A stretch of 64,000 nucleotides of DNA from Scilla litardierei (lineage: Eukaryota; Streptophyta; Magnoliopsida; Asparagales; Asparagaceae): assembly GCA_030789695.1 (NCBI GenBank), contig CM061142.1, forward strand, positions 570,143,281-570,207,280, given 5' to 3'. The notes below the pieces were generated by a model. It did no database searches, was not told the DNA's origin, and was given only the letters and a program-made list of their open reading frames with translations. The position numbers were made by a program, and so were the translations under genes. Position 1 is the stretch's first letter, and every line of letters starts with the position of its first letter. Shown one piece after another: positions 44,133 through 54,377 of this stretch.

Positions 44133-46529
44133 TGTCACGCCCCGCTTCCCTAAACTGGAGGCGAGACATGAGAAGGTCCGCTCAGACGTGGAGCTGTGAA
44201 GTTACACGCCTGATAAGCGTCAAATCTGAATATATGCAGGTCTCTGTAAATGCAAACGGAACAAAGATAATAATAATATGGTAAAGGAGACTGATACAAG
44301 CTAACCAATCTCAGAATTTGTCCACAATAATATTCAACATCGCAGAAAAAGCCACCAGGCTAAAAGAAAGAGTCTAGGCCCAAAACATGGCCAACAAAAG
44401 CCAACACGAAACAAAGTATTGGTGCTACGCACCGACAACTAAAGCATTCTAAACAACAACACAAACAGTCTCTACGACTGATCTCACGTGTCCTTAAACT
44501 CCTCAATGATCGCGGGCTCTGACTCAGCGTCAGCGAACACCACGTCCTCAGCAGCAACCTCAGGCTCAAGATCTAACATGTGTCACCCAAAAGAGTAAAG
44601 GTCACATGTCAGCAAGTCTAAAAGACTTGGGCAAGGAAACAGAAAGGAAGGTAAACTAACAACCTAGCAGTTATAGTATGATGCATAGCATGGTAAGTAT
44701 AGGATGGAAGTAACAAGTAAGGTAAAGTGCAAGTAACAAGTAGCATGTGGCAAGTATAGCATGGATGACAAGTTTTACAAGTATAATACGGACAAGTACA
44801 AGTCAAGTAAATCACGTCAAGTAAACACGTCAAGTAAACACGTCGTGCACAGAGATTACGTCTTCTGGCTAGAGTGGCGGATCGGGCCAACTCGTACACT
44901 CAGGTGATCGCTTATCCCTACCCCTCCATGTGTATCAAGCCAGGGCATTACCCCCGAACGCGTAATGCTCGCTTCTGGATCACGAGCCAGGAAGTGTATT
45001 TGGCATATGGTTGTGCCTGCTAAAAGCAGGTGCCTAGCCGGATCAAGTAGTACAAGTAATGTAGCGTGTGCTACGAATGCAACATTCAACATGGATAGCA
45101 TGGCATGTACAGATAATTCGCGTACCGTTAATTGAATTTAAACATGGAAGATAAGATGCATGGATGACAGCAAGTGCAAATAATTAAAAGTAGTCGGATC
45201 TAGCTTCGTTGTCAAGCTAGATCCTGAAATTTGCGCCTAGGCGAGTATCATTTCGTTGCCTAGTCTCTTTTACGCCTACAACAAGCAAATGGCCTAAGGC
45301 ATAGCCTAAAACCCTAAGTGGCAAGTTTCACTTGCCTGGCACCAAGGATGACGATCAACGAGGCACGTCACAAAATGTTAACTACGGAGATGGGATCGCT
45401 GCCATGGCAAAACAATATCAGAACATTAACCAATCCAGTTTTATAATCGAATCTACGACGTCTAATATCCATTTTTATTAGGGTTTAACAAAAATCACCA
45501 TGTGGGTTATGAGAATATTAAAGGATCGATTTACTAACCGTATCGTAGCGGAAGAACGATCCGGAGAACTATGGCTCGGATCTGGAAATGGCGAGAAAAT
45601 CTGGAGAGATTGAGATTTGTGGGGTTTTGGGGTTGGCCGACGGCCTAAAGGAAGGTGGCCGGCGCTAATGAGGGTGTGAGGGGCTCCGGGGATGAAGGAG
45701 AAGAGCTAGAGGAAGGTTGGGGAAGAGCAGAGATCAAAGGGGAAAGAAAATGGCCAAGAGAAGTGAAAGAAAGAAGAAGAAACGATCGGGTGTTTAAATA
45801 GAAAAAATTGCGGCGGCTGGGCCAAACCTAGGGTTTCGGGGTCAGTTAGTCGGTCCATGAAGGGCGGCTGACCGACTAGTTTGGGAACTAGTCGTTCGTT
45901 CGTTCGACTGTGACCGACTAAGATCAAGCAGCGAAAGAAAGAATAAATTTGGGAAATGAATTAGTCGGTCTGTGAAGGCCCGTCGACCGACTAGTTTGCA
46001 ACCTAGTCGGTCGGTGAGTGTTCATTGACCGACTAACGATAAACAGTAACTTAGGTGAAATTAATCAAAGGAACTAGTCGGTCTGAGAGCAAGTTTTGAC
46101 CGACTAGTTTCACATCTAGTCAGTCGGTGGTTGTTCTTAGACCGACTAAGAGTAAACAGTAACTCCTGAATAATTGATTTAATGAACTAGTCGGTTCCAG
46201 AAGAGTTCCTGACCGACTAGATTGGAATCTAGTCGGTTGGTTCTCCTTCTTGAACCAACTAAAGTGCACGAAAAGTCTCGAATCGAAGCGCAAAGCTCCA
46301 GGAAGATTCCTACGGCTTCTAAGATCAACCTATCTCTAAGATATGAGCGATATGAAGCTCGTTACGAATGACTTACTCCAAACTCAACGATCTAAGGAAG
46401 AAGCTAGAAAATCACAATGAAACGAATGAAAACGAAAGCTACGGAGATGGAAAATCACACACAAGGAGAAAATCCACCAAAACATATATAATATAGATAA
46501 TCCAAATACATGAAAAACCAGTCGTTACA
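44133..46529 (-). repeat. ChrSolo: solo LTR of a chromovirus-like gypsy element
   Basis: A 2397-bp block with TGTCACGCCC...GTCGTTACA ends and exact AGGCC duplications at 44128-44132 and 46530-46534. There is no internal coding region or second LTR, so it is a solo LTR within TatB. On the minus strand it begins TGTAACGACTGG, a start common in plant gypsy chromoviruses, and a TATA-like TATTTAAACA lies near 45801-45791. It carries the same palindromic array as SirC (45843-46265). Confidence 0.88.
45843..46265. repeat. Palindromic tandem array in ChrSolo, same unit as SirC
   Basis: Four units of about 113 bp starting near 45845, 45959, 46073 and 46185, each with TAGTCGGTC and GACCGACTA pairs. 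Similarity to the SirC LTR continues past the array: GGCTTCTAAGAT and CTCTAAGATATGAGCGA occur after both. As in SirC, the TATA-like site is on the low-coordinate side. Confidence 0.88.
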
Positions 46530-46585
46530 AGGCCAGGGCAGGATAGCCCTCCCCCAGCGAGGTGGCGACTGTTTGTCCCGCCTGC

Positions 46586-47491
46586 TCAATCGATGACACG
46601 CAGGTCTGCCTGGACCACGTTCACCTTCTTCCCCTTGTCCGGCTGCCTGGAAGTTTCCTCCCCAGGAGCGGGATCGTCAGCGAAGTTCTTCAAGTTCCAC
46701 CGTCTTACCAGCTTCTCTATGTCTTTCTTCAGATGCCAGCAGTCGTCGGTGTCGTGGCCGTTGTCCTTGTGGTATTTGCAGTATTTCTTCATCTTCGGGG
46801 GAGGCCGGTTCATGCGCCCCTCCTTCTGGGCGTGTGCAAGGACTACGTCCGGGGCAACGTTCAGCTGGGTGTGCCGTGGTTCTTCCCTACTCTGCTTCCC
46901 CCTGGCCTTATTCTCCTGTCGGTGCCCCTTCGGGCCGCAGCGTTCACTCTCGTCGCGTTGGGATCCTCGCTTGGTCCGTCCGTCGTCGACGGACAAGGCT
47001 TCTTCTGTCAACATGAAGCATTCGGCCCGCGCCATGACCCCGGCAAGGTCCTTCAGAGGATCGTTGTGTAACGATTTCTTCAGACCCCGGTGTCGTAATC
47101 CTTTCTTCAAGGCCGTCTTTACGACCAGCTCAGGACAGCTCTCCACGTTCAGTCTCTCCGCGTTGAAGCGACGCATGAAGTGCCTCAGGGATTCCCCGGG
47201 ACCCTGCACCACATTGAATAGGAGTTCTGAGTCCGGTTTTACCTGTCGCCCGGCCATGAACTGCTTGCAGAACAACTGGGTGATCTCCTCGAAGCTATCA
47301 ATGGAGCGGTTGGGCAAGCTGTGGTACCAAGTCCTCGTCGCTTTTCGGAGGGTGGAATAGAAACCCCTGTAGAGCAGGGTATCGTCGGCCCCCTGGAACA
47401 CCATGACTCCCTCGTAATCCATCACGTGATCCGCGGGATCGCCCGTGCCGTCATATTTACCCAACGTCGGCACCTTGAAACTTAAGGGCAC
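46586..47491 (-). CDS. gag: TatB Gag, capsid and C-terminal part
   Basis: A 301-codon open stretch on the minus strand starting at VPLSFKVPTLGKYDGTGDP, the usual beginning of the plant gypsy capsid domain (Retrotrans_gag). Blocks in order: WYHSLPNRSIDSFEEI, LFNVVQGPGESLRHFMRRFN, TALKKGLRHRGLKKSL. A charged linker follows, then a zinc-knuckle-like segment near residues 235-250 (CKYHKDNGHDTDDC) typical of Tat gag. The frame ends VVQADLRVID and stop at 46586; ChrSolo begins 56 bp further on. Tat gag normally runs on toward protease and reverse transcriptase, but neither is found after the breaks. The capsid part is open, whereas the upstream half (47515-48180) has stops. Confidence 0.85.
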   Translation of the reverse strand: MPLSFKVPTLGKYDGTGDPADHVMDYEGVMVFQGADDTLLYRGFYSTLRKATRTWYHSLPNRSIDSFEEITQLFCKQFMAGRQVKPDSELLFNVVQGPGESLRHFMRRFNAERLNVESCPELVVKTALKKGLRHRGLKKSLHNDPLKDLAGVMARAECFMLTEEALSVDDGRTKRGSQRDESERCGPKGHRQENKARGKQSREEPRHTQLNVAPDVVLAHAQKEGRMNRPPPKMKKYCKYHKDNGHDTDDCWHLKKDIEKLVRRWNLKNFADDPAPGEETSRQPDKGKKVNVVQADLRVID

Positions 47492-47514
47492 CTGTGCCTC
47501 GGTTATCCTCCGGG

Positions 47515-48180
47515 TTAGGGGACATCGGTTGCCATTGATGCCCCCGGCCGCCCTCCTTCGCTTGCCACGTGATCGTCCGGTCGTAATGAGGGGGCGGTTT
47601 CCTGCCTGGCCGCCCCTTGCGTCCCTGCCCTACTGGGGGCAGGGCTCGATCGGCGTGCGTCCCGCACCTCTCGACGGGCACTTCTGCTCCGCTGGGACCG
47701 ATCCCCCGATGCCCAGCGATCGCCCTGTCGATGTTGGGATGAGCCTGGCCATCTAGACGAGGCAGTCACCGACTCGCCCTCTTAATGCCCGAAGCCCATC
47801 CTGCCTCCCTCGCGGAGTGAGGTGGGGGTGGGGGACCGCGCCAGGTTGAATCCCGGCATGGTGAATCACCGCTCCAGGTTGGGCACGCCGTTCCCGTGGT
47901 CGGTGACTACAGCGGACCGCATGGGTTGGTGATCCCCTCCCCAGTGGTGGATGTCATCCGCCCCATCTCCTGGGATGGGCGTGTTGCCGACGAGTTGTTG
48001 AATCGTCGCTACCAACGTCTGGATGTTAGCGTTGGCCTCTTGGGCGAAGGCGCGGAGCTGTCCCTGTGTGACCGATCGGGACTCGCCTGTCCCCTCGGCG
48101 GTGTGGCTGTGTTGGTTTTCAGGGGGGGAATGTAATCTCCCTCCTCCGGGATGGGCGACATGTGCCCCGTGCCATTGCAG
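47515..48180 (-). pseudogene. gag: TatB Gag, degenerate N-terminal part
   Basis: Between the PBS and the capsid region, the minus strand has the variable N-terminal half of a Tat gag. One frame reads VTQGQLRAFAQEANANIQTL and ATIQQLVGNTPIPGDG before stops near 47875. Another holds SSRWPGSSQHRQ and RSRSARREVRD, rich in Arg, Ser and Pro. Several stops and frame changes separate these from the capsid frame starting near 47491. A low-complexity basic N-terminus matches the TatA gag start at 10571-10798. The start codon was not resolved. Confidence 0.6.
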
Positions 48181-48219
48181 ATGGGTTCTATTCCTGTGGT
48201 TTGATGTGGGTTTGCTTCG

Positions 48220-48237
48220 TTCCCACAGACGGCGCCA
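48220..48237 (-). other. TatB primer binding site
   Basis: The minus strand reads TGGCGCCGTCTGTGGGAA two bases inside the 5' LTR, a site common in Tat-lineage elements. Confidence 0.85.
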
Positions 48238-48239
48238 GA

Positions 48240-49194
48240 TGTTTACGGGTGTTTTCTCACCACTGGATCATTGACCGAGGACTACACGGTCAGCGTGGTC
48301 AAGGGTTCGGTTGAGATCCCTTGGACGCGCCAAGCACACGTGCGCTCAGCGTGGGTCGGAGTCGGAGTCGTGATCGAGCGTAAGATCCGTGGAGAACGTC
48401 GGTCCTCGGATCGTGCAGAGCGGAGGGGAAGCCTCGGCTCTGTGAGTTGGGCTCGGCCTCGGTTGATGCAGGGCGTCGAGGGGTGGCCTCGGCGCTACGC
48501 TTGCTACTCGATCTTTAGTCGATGACCACTCCCGCTAGCGGCGGGGATGATCGTCTGGCGCTGAGGGGTAGCCTCAGCGCCTCGGCTGGCTTCTTCCTGA
48601 ATAGACGAGAAACTCGTCAGGGAGGCCGGACCTAGGTTCCGACCAAATTCCCTCTGATGCCTAAGTCAGATCAAGGTCTGAGAAGTACTCGGCGGGGTAG
48701 GTACGACTCGAGAGGAGATCGATATGCTGACCCTCGGCCCGAGCAGGGGGAGGGATTAAAATGGCGGAAGCTTAGGTCGTTGATGGAGAACCTCAGATCT
48801 CGTTACCTAGGATTCCATCCCCCTCTTGATCATCCTTCTAGTCCTTTTATGGAGCTTGGCCCACGTTTTCCCCCCGATCCACATCCTTCGTCTGCCTCCT
48901 TTCATGCCCCCGCGATCCGCCTCCTCCCCCGCCCCCCCCCCCCCCCCCCCCATGAGCGTTGTGGGGGGGTGTTTATCAATGGGCCCGTTAATGGTCATTA
49001 AGGGGCCGCAGATTCAGGGGAACGGTTATTTCTGAGGAGCACGAGCTGATTGTGCGTCCCCGGGGTCAGACTGGTCCAGCGTCGAGTTTTGTCCGTGGGC
49101 CTCGTCAGACGGGCCCAATCTCGCTCGTGGGCTTCCAGTTCATGACTGGGCCTCGGATCTTTGCTTCTTGGGCTTCTCCAAAATGGTAGTATCA
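48240..49194 (-). repeat. TatB 5' LTR (right copy)
   Basis: 955 bp, direct repeat of 12306-13247, with a C-run of about 17 near 48934-48951. Flanked by GGACT (49195-49199). Confidence 0.92.
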
Positions 49195-49199
49195 GGACT

Positions 49200-49572
49200 T
49201 GTCTGGTTGGGGCTAGACAAGTGGGACCCAGCTAGTTTGGGACTAGCTGGTAGAAAGCGTTACTAGGATTGATAGTGAGAGAAAACACTGTGTGTGGGGT
49301 ACTGAGAGCCTGACGAGTGTAGAGACGTAGAGGGTGCTCTGAGCGTGCTCTAACTTGTGGTTTTGTACCTATTGCACTATTCAATACTCGAATCTGCTTT
49401 GGGGGCTGGACGTAGGTCGAATGGTCGACCGAACCAGGGTAAATCTGTTGTGTACTGTGTCTGCTTTTTATTTACTCTGCTGCTGCTATAACTGCGTGAG
49501 TTTGTTCGTGGGTTGCACGAATTATTTTATAAGCCTATTCACCCCCCTCTAGGCTAGGATCCAGATCCAACA
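49200..49572 (+). repeat. SirSolo, right part
   Basis: Continues the LTR from 12305. It begins in TTGTCTGGTTGGGGCTAGAC (the hairpin region of the SirA LTR) and ends CTAGGATCCAGATCCAACA, as SirA LTRs do on the minus strand. TatA sequence resumes at 49573. Confidence 0.82.
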
Positions 49573-50456
49573 GCCTAAAGGTCGCCGACTGCTAGGGAAT
49601 AGAGTCGATCTTCCTGCACAACGAACAGCTCGTCAGAAAGGCTGGGTTGGATTTCAACCCGTGGCCTCTCCGATGGTTAAGTCGGTAGATGAATTAATAG
49701 AAGAAGACCGGACATGCTGGGCCGCTGGCCGATCTTAGTGTAAAGCGGCCTAACGTGGCAAGCTTATGTGGAAGGCACAGTTATGTGGACGATATCAGAC
49801 CTTGTGTATGGATGCGAATTTAAGATTTCTACTAACCAAACCCCTTCTCGATGGCTGGAGGGGAGTATTTATAGTGGAGAGAGTCGGTTGGGCGCCATCT
49901 AATCAGCTAATCAACTGTCGCTTCCACTTAGCTGGAGCTCGACTGGAGCGCATTAATGGGGATGAGATCGGTCGGCGAGAATGTTAGAGATATTCTTGCA
50001 CCGCCTTAACCTATCATTAATTGAATGTCAGAGAATGTCAGAGATATTTGTGTATTAATGGAGACGCGACTGGCGGCCATCATTTCTCGTCTTTAACCTC
50101 TGATATTAATTGGAGGCGTAGGTTGCCATACGTCACCATGTCAGAGAGAGCCGAGCTTGGCGTCTGAGCTCGGTGTCCCAAGCTTCCTCTGTCGTCCTTC
50201 TTGTTTGATCAGGAAGCGTACTTCGCCGTTTACCGGATGATCTATAAGATTGGCGACGAGCTCCCCGCTCAACTAGTTGGGGGAGCCTCTCTCATGATTT
50301 GTCAGACCAGCTCCACGCTCGACTGGGCGAGCTTCTTGCCAGGGGGTCGGGCTCCTCGTCTGAGCTTGCTCTTGTCCAGGCCAGTCGGCAAGCTTATTTG
50401 CTTGGGCTTCGACTATTTGGGCCTTTATTTTCTGGATCGGCCATCAGGCCGTAACA
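49573..50456 (-). repeat. TatA 5' LTR, outer fragment
   Basis: Continues the LTR from 10974. AACAGCTCGTCAGAAAGGCTGG and CCTCTCCGATGGTTAAGTC line up with parts of the TatB LTR, showing the two elements are related. A minus-strand TATA-like CTATAAATAC lies at about 49865-49874. The end is placed at CCGTAACA (50456) by the required CA; its partner duplication is outside the window. Confidence 0.65.
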
Positions 50457-52415
50457 CCTACATTTTGCAAGTGACTTTATTGAATCATGTTTGAGCCGAG
50501 CAACACAATGCACTCAAGCTTATTAATTAATTTTAGTAAACTTGTAGATACTTGTAGTGTTGTTCAAGCTCATCTCCCTTGTTAGCAATACGTAATACAG
50601 GAAATATTCGGGACGTGAATAAAACGTGTTTAATTCGATCAATTACAAAAGACGTTTGGTCAAAAATTCGGTCAAATATGCGCACCGGGAATAATACGAA
50701 AACGAGTTAAATCGTGTTTAATTCGTTAACCCGGATAAAAACGCGACTAAAAATACGAATACTGTCAAGATATCATTCATACAAATGAACTTAAAAATCA
50801 ACAATATCAATATGAAATAAGAGTAAAATGAAGCTTGAATTAACTTTTTTTCAATTTTCAAAAGTTAAAAAGCATATGAAAGCATGCGATTTGTCGCTCA
50901 TTTTGTTGGCGTGAAAAACTAAAATGTCCCATCCAATTATGAGATTCTTCATTAAAAATTTTAAACTCTTGTTCTCTATGCTGGCTACGGGGCAAGCCAA
51001 AGTACACTATTTCTTTAGATTTTCAAAAGTTAAAGTGCATGTAAAATGAATGAATACTTTGTTGTTATGGTAGCAGTGAAAATTTGAAAGGCCGTGTTAT
51101 TGTCCCGTCTAAATTGAACAGATTTCACATCGAAAAATGATGTGTGTAATTAAGGTGTAGTTTTTCAATGAATGAAAAGTACTCTATTTTTTCGGTTAAC
51201 ACTGAGCTTTTTTGCTTCTCAATCTGGACTTCACAAAAGTTCTATTGCGGCAAAAACATTGATAACATTACCAATTTGCATGGAGGCAATTGGAATTCTG
51301 TAAAAATTTGCATTATATTTTAGAGATGAAACATGTGTTTCATATGCCAAACTTTTGAACCATTCCACATTGCTATTCTGTATCTTTTCTCTTATATAGT
51401 TACCTCTTAATATGTTCCCATATAAATAGAATTTAATTCAATAATCAACATCGATTCACCGTCTCAGTCCAAAACTGGTTTTCTTTTATTTGCCAATTTG
51501 ATGATTCAATGTGGAACACACAGACGACTACATTACGTGTTAACGTTGTGCGCATTAAATGAGAAGATACAAATAGTTTTTACCGTTTAGGGGGACCTCT
51601 AGGAAATGAAAAACATACAGACTCTTGGGAAATTCACTAAATAAATGACAAACCTATAAATTATGAAGGACAAACTTGTAAATAAACGATCCCGCGTGAC
51701 AAATGCCCAAGCACTTTTCGTGCATTGTAACTTTTGTGGTGCGATGCCTTTTCAATTTGTACATGACATCATGTGAGGTTGTTTAAGAGGTGGATGACTG
51801 CTCAGTTGGCTTTTGTTGTGTGTACGACTGACTGCTCAGTTTGAGATGCAAGGGGACTAGCATTTGTCAAATCAAGAAAAGGCAAGATGGTACATGTTTT
51901 CAGCAAAAGGCAGCGTACCTAAGCTTACAGCCAAGCAACCTCATCAATCGGGTCATGTGCCTGCTGCCAAGTCAGCTAGCCTGACGTGATTCCATCACAA
52001 GAAGGGCATCGAGCTTCAAAAGGCAGTAGGTATCAAAATTCAGAAACTACCTCGTCATCGCGGGACCCAGTACCTGAGCAATCAAGCAGCCTGCCTTCGG
52101 TAAAAATAATAATAATACAAGTCTTGCATTTGTTTGTATTGCTAAGGTGCAAGTGATCAAAATAGGAAAGTCTGAACGGCTGCTTTACCTTCTGCTGGAG
52201 CCTTGTCTTGCTTTTGACTCTATCTAGTTTATTACTTTTTTTACAATGGACATTGGCTTAGTCATTTTTGAACCACGTCCCTTTTCTTTAAATGGGATAA
52301 AAACAAGCGTAAACACGAGAAAACAAATGAATTCATATACACCACAAATGTGTCAGTATTGTCATTTGATGGAATGAAAAATGGATGGGCCCATTTTACA
52401 AAATTTTTTAATGGT
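50457..52415. other. Intergenic, AT-rich, no gene seen
   Basis: No supported coding region. Two segments, about 51335-51470 and 51690-51735, recur in diverged form after CopD (59494-59600 and 60985-61030). The last bases ATGGT (52411-52415) are the CopD target site. Confidence 0.6.
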
Positions 52416-52563
52416 TGTTGTGAACGGGTATTTAACCGTAGTTGGGTGAGATTCTGGGCTACCCTAGAGATAGGCCCATATCATTGTAAACCCATCTTGT
52501 ATTCTCCCCATTGCCTATAAATATAGACCTGAGGGCTCTCCCCTCAAGAGTTGATTCATAACA
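52416..52563 (+). repeat. CopD 5' LTR
   Basis: 148 bp, near-identical to 59085-59232, with TATAAATA at 52516-52523 as a likely promoter. Confidence 0.92.
52516..52523 (+). promoter_or_regulatory. TATA box in CopD LTR
   Basis: TATAAATA in the 148-bp LTR, about 40 bp before its end; also in the 3' copy. Confidence 0.65.
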
Positions 52564-52580
52564 CGTTATCAGCACGACTC
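52564..52580 (+). other. CopD primer binding site
   Basis: CGTTATCAGCACGACTC directly after the 5' LTR, a sequence common at this place in short-LTR plant copia elements. Confidence 0.7.
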
Positions 52581-54377
52581 TAAAAATTTTCTTTTCCACA
52601 AAATGTTCTCCGTTCGTTGCGAAGGCGAAGGCGAAGGCTAGACGGGAGATCCACGAGCGCGGTGCAAGGCCTCCTCCATCGAGCGTCGTCATCCGCGTAG
52701 GGCTTCGAGCAACCGTCGCTATATCCGGAGGACGGATATAGAGGTAAAAACACTAAAAACGATATTTTTAATCATACGTATGATTACCCCTCCCCTAGAT
52801 CTCACAAGATCGATATGGGGATTATTTGTCGCCTTGAAAACGACGGACTTTTCATCCCAAAAACTCAATTTTTAGGGTCAAAACCCTAATTTTGATCCCT
52901 CCGGCGGCTAGCCATCGCCGGAAACCTCCCCACCCCACCTCGCCGGAAACCTCTCCCCCCCACCTTGGCCGCCTCCCCCTGCAGGGGGGGCGGCCCCCGT
53001 GGCCGCCTCCCCCTGCAGGGGGGGCGGCCCCCGCCGCCCCTCCTGCAGGGGGCGACGGCCCCCGAGGCCGCGCCCCCCTGCAGGGGGGCGGGGGCGGCCT
53101 CCGCGGCCGCGCCCCCTACAGGGGGGGCGGCCCCCGCCGCACCCCCTGCAGGGGGCGGCGGCCCCGGCGGCCGCGCCCCCCTGCAGGGGGCGGCGGCGGC
53201 GCCGGCCCCCCAATGAAACCCTAACAGAAAAGAAAAGAAAAAAAACAGATATGTGGGCCTGAAGCCCACAGCAGATCTGTGGGCTTCAGGCCCACAGATT
53301 CAAAAAAAGACAGATCTGTGGGCCTGAAGCCCACAGACCTGCTGCGGGCCTCAGGCCCCCAGTCAGATTTCACAAAAAAAAGGCCTATGGGCCTGAAGCC
53401 CATAGACCGCATGCGGGCTTCAGGCCCGCATGATGGTTTATTTGAAAAAAAAATGGGGAGGCAAAGGCTATGATCAAGCCTCAAAAGGCAACTTGCTAGC
53501 CTAAAAATTAATTTAAAAAGGGGACTCAAAGGCAAAATATTCGTGAAAAATCACGATAAATTACGGGACAAATATCGGGCAGACAAGGACGTTTTGGGAA
53601 TTCTTGGGGGGGCTTTTGGGATGATGAGGGAAACTTTTCCCTCTGACAAAGAAAATGTTTATTTTGGGCTCTTAATCAATTTAATTGATTAAACCCATTG
53701 AATTTACAACCTTTGCATTGTAATGATTTTTTCTGCAAATATCATATTTACATGCTTTGCATCTCTGGTATATTCTGTTGGATATTATATGCGTGGTTGT
53801 GTATTGTATTTAAAACTTAATAATTAGGAAGATCCTGCGACCGCTCTGCCGTTAGTAACATAACCTAACGGTGTATGACGTTGCCCAGTGGTCCAATAAT
53901 TATTAAGTGTTTAAATTATTTATCGATCTCTACGAATATTAAATGCATGTGATGCCTGTGATGAAAATGTCTGATGAAAATGTTGATGAGCACAATATTT
54001 CTGTATGAATTGCTAAATGTGGTTTTTGGATCGGCCGTTTAGTCCCACAGTTTATTTCCCGCACTTTTCTTTTATTTTTGAGAGAAATTGTAGTGAGGAA
54101 TTTATGTAAATGTCAAAGAAAGAAGACCAACTTCCATGGAGACGGAGGCCACGCTTGAAGATGGAGATATCATATGGGACCCACGGGGTTTCCAAAGTTG
54201 TATTTTCATTTTCGTTAAGCTGCAAATTTGTATAATTTGGACTGTGGACTTTTTTGGACTCTTTCTTGTGGGACTGGCCGATCCACACATTTAGCTTTTC
54301 GTTAAATATTGCCTCCGCATGAAAATGTTTTCTCTGATTAATTATTAATTCATGCATGTTTGTGCTCTGCTAGATAA
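52581..54377 (+). other. CopD long leader with GC-rich and palindromic repeats
   Basis: 1.8 kb without a supported gene. Positions 52965-53210 form a GC-rich repeat built from CCCCCTGCAGGGGG and GGCGGCCCCC units. Positions 53251-53435 hold about five copies of palindromic GTGGGCCTGAAGCCCAC or its near-complement. The rest is AT-rich. Confidence 0.8.

Larger units (their letters stand above)
12306..49194 (-). mobile_element. TatB: Tat-like Ty3/gypsy element without pol, heavily interrupted
   Basis: Bounded by LTRs 12306-13247 and 48240-49194 (TG...CA ends on both) and by near-matching target duplications GGTCT (12301-12305) and GGACT (49195-49199). On the minus strand: 5' LTR (right), PBS, gag (46586-48180), spacers, a roughly 95-bp minisatellite, an antisense gene (13611-13726 and 26191-28209 on the plus strand), 3' LTR (left). 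After removing SirB, CopC, SirC and ChrSolo, about 7.4 kb remain with no protease, reverse transcriptase, RNase H or integrase. It is thus a non-autonomous derivative. Confidence 0.88.

Noticed and set aside
49355..49552. Cysteine-rich small open frame at 49355-49552
   Set aside because: It lies within the SirSolo LTR end, and no support for translation was seen.
52886..53269. Open frames on both strands near 53 kb, rich in Pro, Gly and Ala
   Set aside because: Produced by the CCCCCTGCAGGGGG repeat of the CopD leader; composition only.
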